Source: Hyphomicrobiales bacterium (GTDB lineage: Bacteria; Pseudomonadota; Alphaproteobacteria; Rhizobiales; S144-23). Taken from it: 6,990 nucleotides of DNA. The notes below the pieces were generated by a model, which saw nothing but the letters and a program-made list of their open reading frames with translations, was not told the origin of the DNA and searched no databases. Location of the stretch: positions 1 through 6,990 of the forward strand of contig WGBL01000247.1 of the NCBI GenBank assembly GCA_015494375.1, read 5' to 3'. Below, in pieces: positions 5,095 through 6,990 of the stretch. The first letter of the stretch is position 1; every line of letters begins with the position of its first letter. Made by a program: the position numbers and the translations under genes.

Positions 5095-5742
5095 ATGCTT
5101 CGTGTCGAACATCTCGCCGTGCGCGGGCTGGCGCCGATCTCGTTCGAGCTTCCGGCGGGCCGTTGCCTTGTCGTCGAAGGGCCTTCGGGGAGCGGCAAGA
5201 CCTCGCTGTTGCGGGCGCTGGCCGACCTCGATCCGGTCGAGGGATTCATTTTCCTCGATGGTGCCGAGCGGCGCGAGGTGCCCGGCCCCGAGTGGCGCCG
5301 GCTGATGCGCTATGCCGCTTCCGAGCCCGCCTGGTGGGGCGCGACACCGCGCAGCCACTTCGCCCCTGACGCCGAGACCGATCGCCTGCTCGCCGCCCTC
5401 GGCCTCTCCCGGGCGATGCTCGATCAGCCGGTTGCCGAGCTCTCGACCGGTGAACGCCAGCGCCTGGCCCTTGCCCGGGCGGTCGCCGACGGCCCGCGCA
5501 TCCTCCTGCTCGACGAGCCGACGGCTTCGCTCGACGCCAAGTCCGCCGCGCTTGTCGAGGCGCTCATTGTCGGGCAGCTCCAAGCAGGCGTCGGAGTCGT
5601 GCTCGTCACCCACGATGGCGCGCAGGCGCGCCGGCTCGGCCATTTCGCTCTCCAGCTCGACAATGGCACCACTGGCGCCGGTGATCCTGGTCATCGCCCG
5701 ACATTGGTCACCAACGCCGAGGGCCAGTCGTGTCAGTCATGA
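5095..5742 (+). CDS. fetA: FetA/YbbL-type ABC transporter ATP-binding protein
   Basis: The 215-residue protein is a single ABC ATPase domain that powers the adjacent permease; the E. coli pair exports iron and aids resistance to oxidative stress. It shows Walker A GPSGSGKT (29-36), the ABC signature LSTGERQRLALARA (116-129), Walker B with D-loop ILLLDEPTASLD (136-147) and the H-loop His in VTHD (H173). The Q-loop region reads YAASEPAWWGAT (73-84), where E. coli FetA has, from memory, an A-Q-T-P segment; Ser76 stands in place of the usual Gln. The last 25 residues (from about 190) are Gly/Thr-rich and do not look like a typical end of the family. The ATG at 5095 begins right at the first beta strand (LRVEHLAV); no strong ribosome site is visible. 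The fetB start follows 15 bases after the stop. Confidence 0.88.
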   Translation: MLRVEHLAVRGLAPISFELPAGRCLVVEGPSGSGKTSLLRALADLDPVEGFIFLDGAERREVPGPEWRRLMRYAASEPAWWGATPRSHFAPDAETDRLLAALGLSRAMLDQPVAELSTGERQRLALARAVADGPRILLLDEPTASLDAKSAALVEALIVGQLQAGVGVVLVTHDGAQARRLGHFALQLDNGTTGAGDPGHRPTLVTNAEGQSCQS

Positions 5743-5757
5743 TTATTCGACCATGAC

Positions 5758-6582
5758 ATGAATGGTGCGATCATGAACGGTTATGTGGCGCTCAGCTATC
5801 TCGATCTCGCCATTGCGGCCTTGCTGGTGCTGCTCAATGGCGCGCTCTCGATTGTCTTTCGCCTGGGGCTCGAGCGCACACTGCTGCTTGCGACCGTGCG
5901 CATGGTCGTCCAGCTCGGCGCGGTCGGCTTTGTCTTGAAGTTCATCTTCGCCCAGACCTCGCCCCTCTGGACGCTGGCGCTGGCGCTCGTCATGGTGGCC
6001 ATTGCCGGCCGCGAGGTGTGGGCGCGCCAGACCACGCCCTTTCGCGGATGGTGGGCCTATGGGCTCGGCACGGCAACGCTGCTTTTTGTGGGCACACTGG
6101 CGACCGGTTTTGCGGTCGGGCTGCTCATTGCGCCCGAGCCCTGGTACGGGCCGCGCTTTATTCTCCCCATCCTCGGTATGATGCTCGGCAACACCCTGAC
6201 CGGCGTGAGCCTTGCGCTCGAGACGCTCACCACCATTGCGCGGCGCGAGCGGGCGGCCATCGAGGCGCGCATTGCACTTGGCAGCCCGCGCATGGAGGCG
6301 CTCTCGGGCGCCATGCGCCAGGCCATGAAGACGGGCACATTGCCCATCATCAACGCCATGGCGGCCGCGGGCATCGTCTCGCTGCCGGGCATGATGACGG
6401 GCCAAATCCTCGCCGGCATCGACCCGGTGGAGGCGACCAAGTATCAACTCTTGATCATGTTCCTGCTGGCCGGGGCGACGGCGCTTGCGGTCCTACTTGC
6501 CACCCTTGCCGGGGTGCATCTGCTGACCGATGAGCGCCACCGCCTGCGCCTCGATCGCCTCCATTTGCGCAGCGATTTGTAA
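5758..6582 (+). CDS. fetB: FetB/YbbM-type iron export ABC permease (UPF0014)
   Basis: The product (274 residues from ATG 5758) is an inner-membrane UPF0014 permease. Hydrophobic stretches lie near residues 12-35, 41-64, 68-84, 100-124, 133-152, 194-220 and 228-256. Family signatures include LPILGMMLGNTLTGVSLALE (136-155), a cytoplasmic coupling-loop-like segment EARIALGSPRMEAL (169-182), and IVSLPGMMTGQILAGIDP (206-223). It should pair with the upstream ATPase to move iron or a similar metal out of the cytoplasm. ATG 5758 has no clear ribosome site; ATG 5773 (M6, NGYVALSYLDLAI) is closer to usual family starts and equally likely, with translation coupled to fetA. The TAA is followed at once by a hairpin. 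Confidence 0.92.
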   Translation: MNGAIMNGYVALSYLDLAIAALLVLLNGALSIVFRLGLERTLLLATVRMVVQLGAVGFVLKFIFAQTSPLWTLALALVMVAIAGREVWARQTTPFRGWWAYGLGTATLLFVGTLATGFAVGLLIAPEPWYGPRFILPILGMMLGNTLTGVSLALETLTTIARRERAAIEARIALGSPRMEALSGAMRQAMKTGTLPIINAMAAAGIVSLPGMMTGQILAGIDPVEATKYQLLIMFLLAGATALAVLLATLAGVHLLTDERHRLRLDRLHLRSDL

Positions 6583-6600
6583 GGCCTTGCCGACAAGGCC
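6583..6600. terminator. Hairpin after fetB, possible bidirectional terminator
   Basis: GGCCTTG (6583-6589), loop CCGA (6590-6593) and CAAGGCC (6594-6600) form a perfect 7-base-pair stem directly after the fetB stop and in the 47-base gap before the end of the convergent minus-strand gene. On the plus strand no T run follows, so it is not a classical intrinsic terminator. On the minus strand only a weak TTACAAAT follows. Placement between convergent genes supports a role in ending transcripts or protecting their 3' ends. Confidence 0.5.
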
Positions 6601-6629
6601 ACGTGGTGAGGCGCTGGCTCACTCGGCCC

Positions 6630-6990
6630 TCAGCCGCTACCGCGTATATGCCACGAGCCTAGTCGGGTATTGGCAAAGACGAGCTTGCGCTCGGCCACGG
6701 CCTCGCCGCCGATCGGGGCATGCAGCAGCTTGCGCGCCTCGACGATAAAGACGCCACACAGCGCCGGCCATAGCCCCGCCCCCAGGCGCTCGATGGTTGC
6801 AGCCGAGCGAGCGAGCGGCCCGAGCGGAACAGGTGGGACATGGAGCGCAGGGGCAATCTCCAGGATATCAAGCAGAACACCGCTCAAAAGGGCGCGAAGT
6901 TGCGCCCGGCTATAGGGGCGGCCGTGGCCGAAGGGTGTTCGGTCGCTGCGGCTCCAGAGGCCGCGGCGGTTGGGCACGAGCAACAAGAGC
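6630..6990 (-). CDS. C-terminal part of a methyltransferase-like protein (partial)
   Basis: The frame is open from the right edge to a TGA (complement of 6630-6632) and gives about 119 residues of a protein whose start lies outside the window. It reads LLLVPNRRGLWSR, then TPFGHGRPYSRAQLRALL, then an Ala/Leu-rich part with ERLGAGLWPALCGVFIVEARKLLHAP. This pattern (strand, PNRRGLW, PFGHGRPYS, then a GVFIVEA strand) is familiar from the C-terminal half of an alphaproteobacterial SAM-dependent methyltransferase of the methyltransferase-11 group that often sits beside gloB. The SAM-binding motif I would lie beyond the edge, so catalysis cannot be verified. It converges on fetB with a hairpin between them. 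Confidence 0.7.
   Translation of the reverse strand, partial: LLLLVPNRRGLWSRSDRTPFGHGRPYSRAQLRALLSGVLLDILEIAPALHVPPVPLGPLARSAATIERLGAGLWPALCGVFIVEARKLLHAPIGGEAVAERKLVFANTRLGSWHIRGSG

Noticed and set aside
4951..5694. 247-residue minus-strand open frame opposite fetA
   Set aside because: It mirrors the ABC ATPase gene, whose Walker and signature motifs are clear on the plus strand.
5743..6447. 234-residue minus-strand open frame opposite fetB
   Set aside because: It is a His/Arg/Gln-rich translation of the antisense of a clear membrane protein gene, with no motif.

Overview
The window is an ordinary-looking stretch of chromosome from a GC-rich bacterium, most probably an alphaproteobacterium of the Hyphomicrobiales (Rhizobiales) type. 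This rests on strong G/C preference at third codon positions, frequent GTG starts, an alphaproteobacterial-style HolC, and an apparent map-radC order at the left edge. I see no rRNA, tRNA, CRISPR array, insertion sequence or phage gene.

Layout. The left edge may hold the last codons of map (methionine aminopeptidase). A very purine-rich, T-free leader follows, then radC (JAB/MPN DNA-repair-associated protein). A degenerate tandem array of a 7-base repeat (consensus ACCTGAC) lies between radC and a gene of the uracil-DNA glycosylase superfamily with four candidate Fe-S cysteines. That gene converges on a minus-strand gene for a small DUF442/TIGR01244 rhodanese/phosphatase-like protein. A 367-base divergent spacer with two inverted repeats separates the latter from an Lrp/AsnC-family regulator on the plus strand.

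After the regulator comes a G-rich spacer with a degenerate 27-28 base tandem repeat. It is followed by holC (DNA polymerase III chi) and, 9 bases later, a class I SAM-dependent methyltransferase; these two look like one operon. After a 236-base gap comes a fetA-fetB (ybbL-ybbM) pair, an ABC ATPase and permease of the iron-export type. A short perfect hairpin directly after the fetB stop separates it from the C-terminal end of a second methyltransferase gene, which enters from the right edge on the minus strand.

Functional links. RadC, the UDG-like protein and HolC all touch DNA maintenance but sit in separate transcription units. FetAB is a self-contained iron/metal homeostasis unit. The Lrp-type regulator faces the DUF442 gene and is the natural candidate to control it and itself. 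I found no clear new multi-gene system. The points most worth checking are the heptamer array, the non-canonical active-site motifs and linker of the UDG-like protein, the repeat-rich region before holC, and the missing Q-loop glutamine in FetA.
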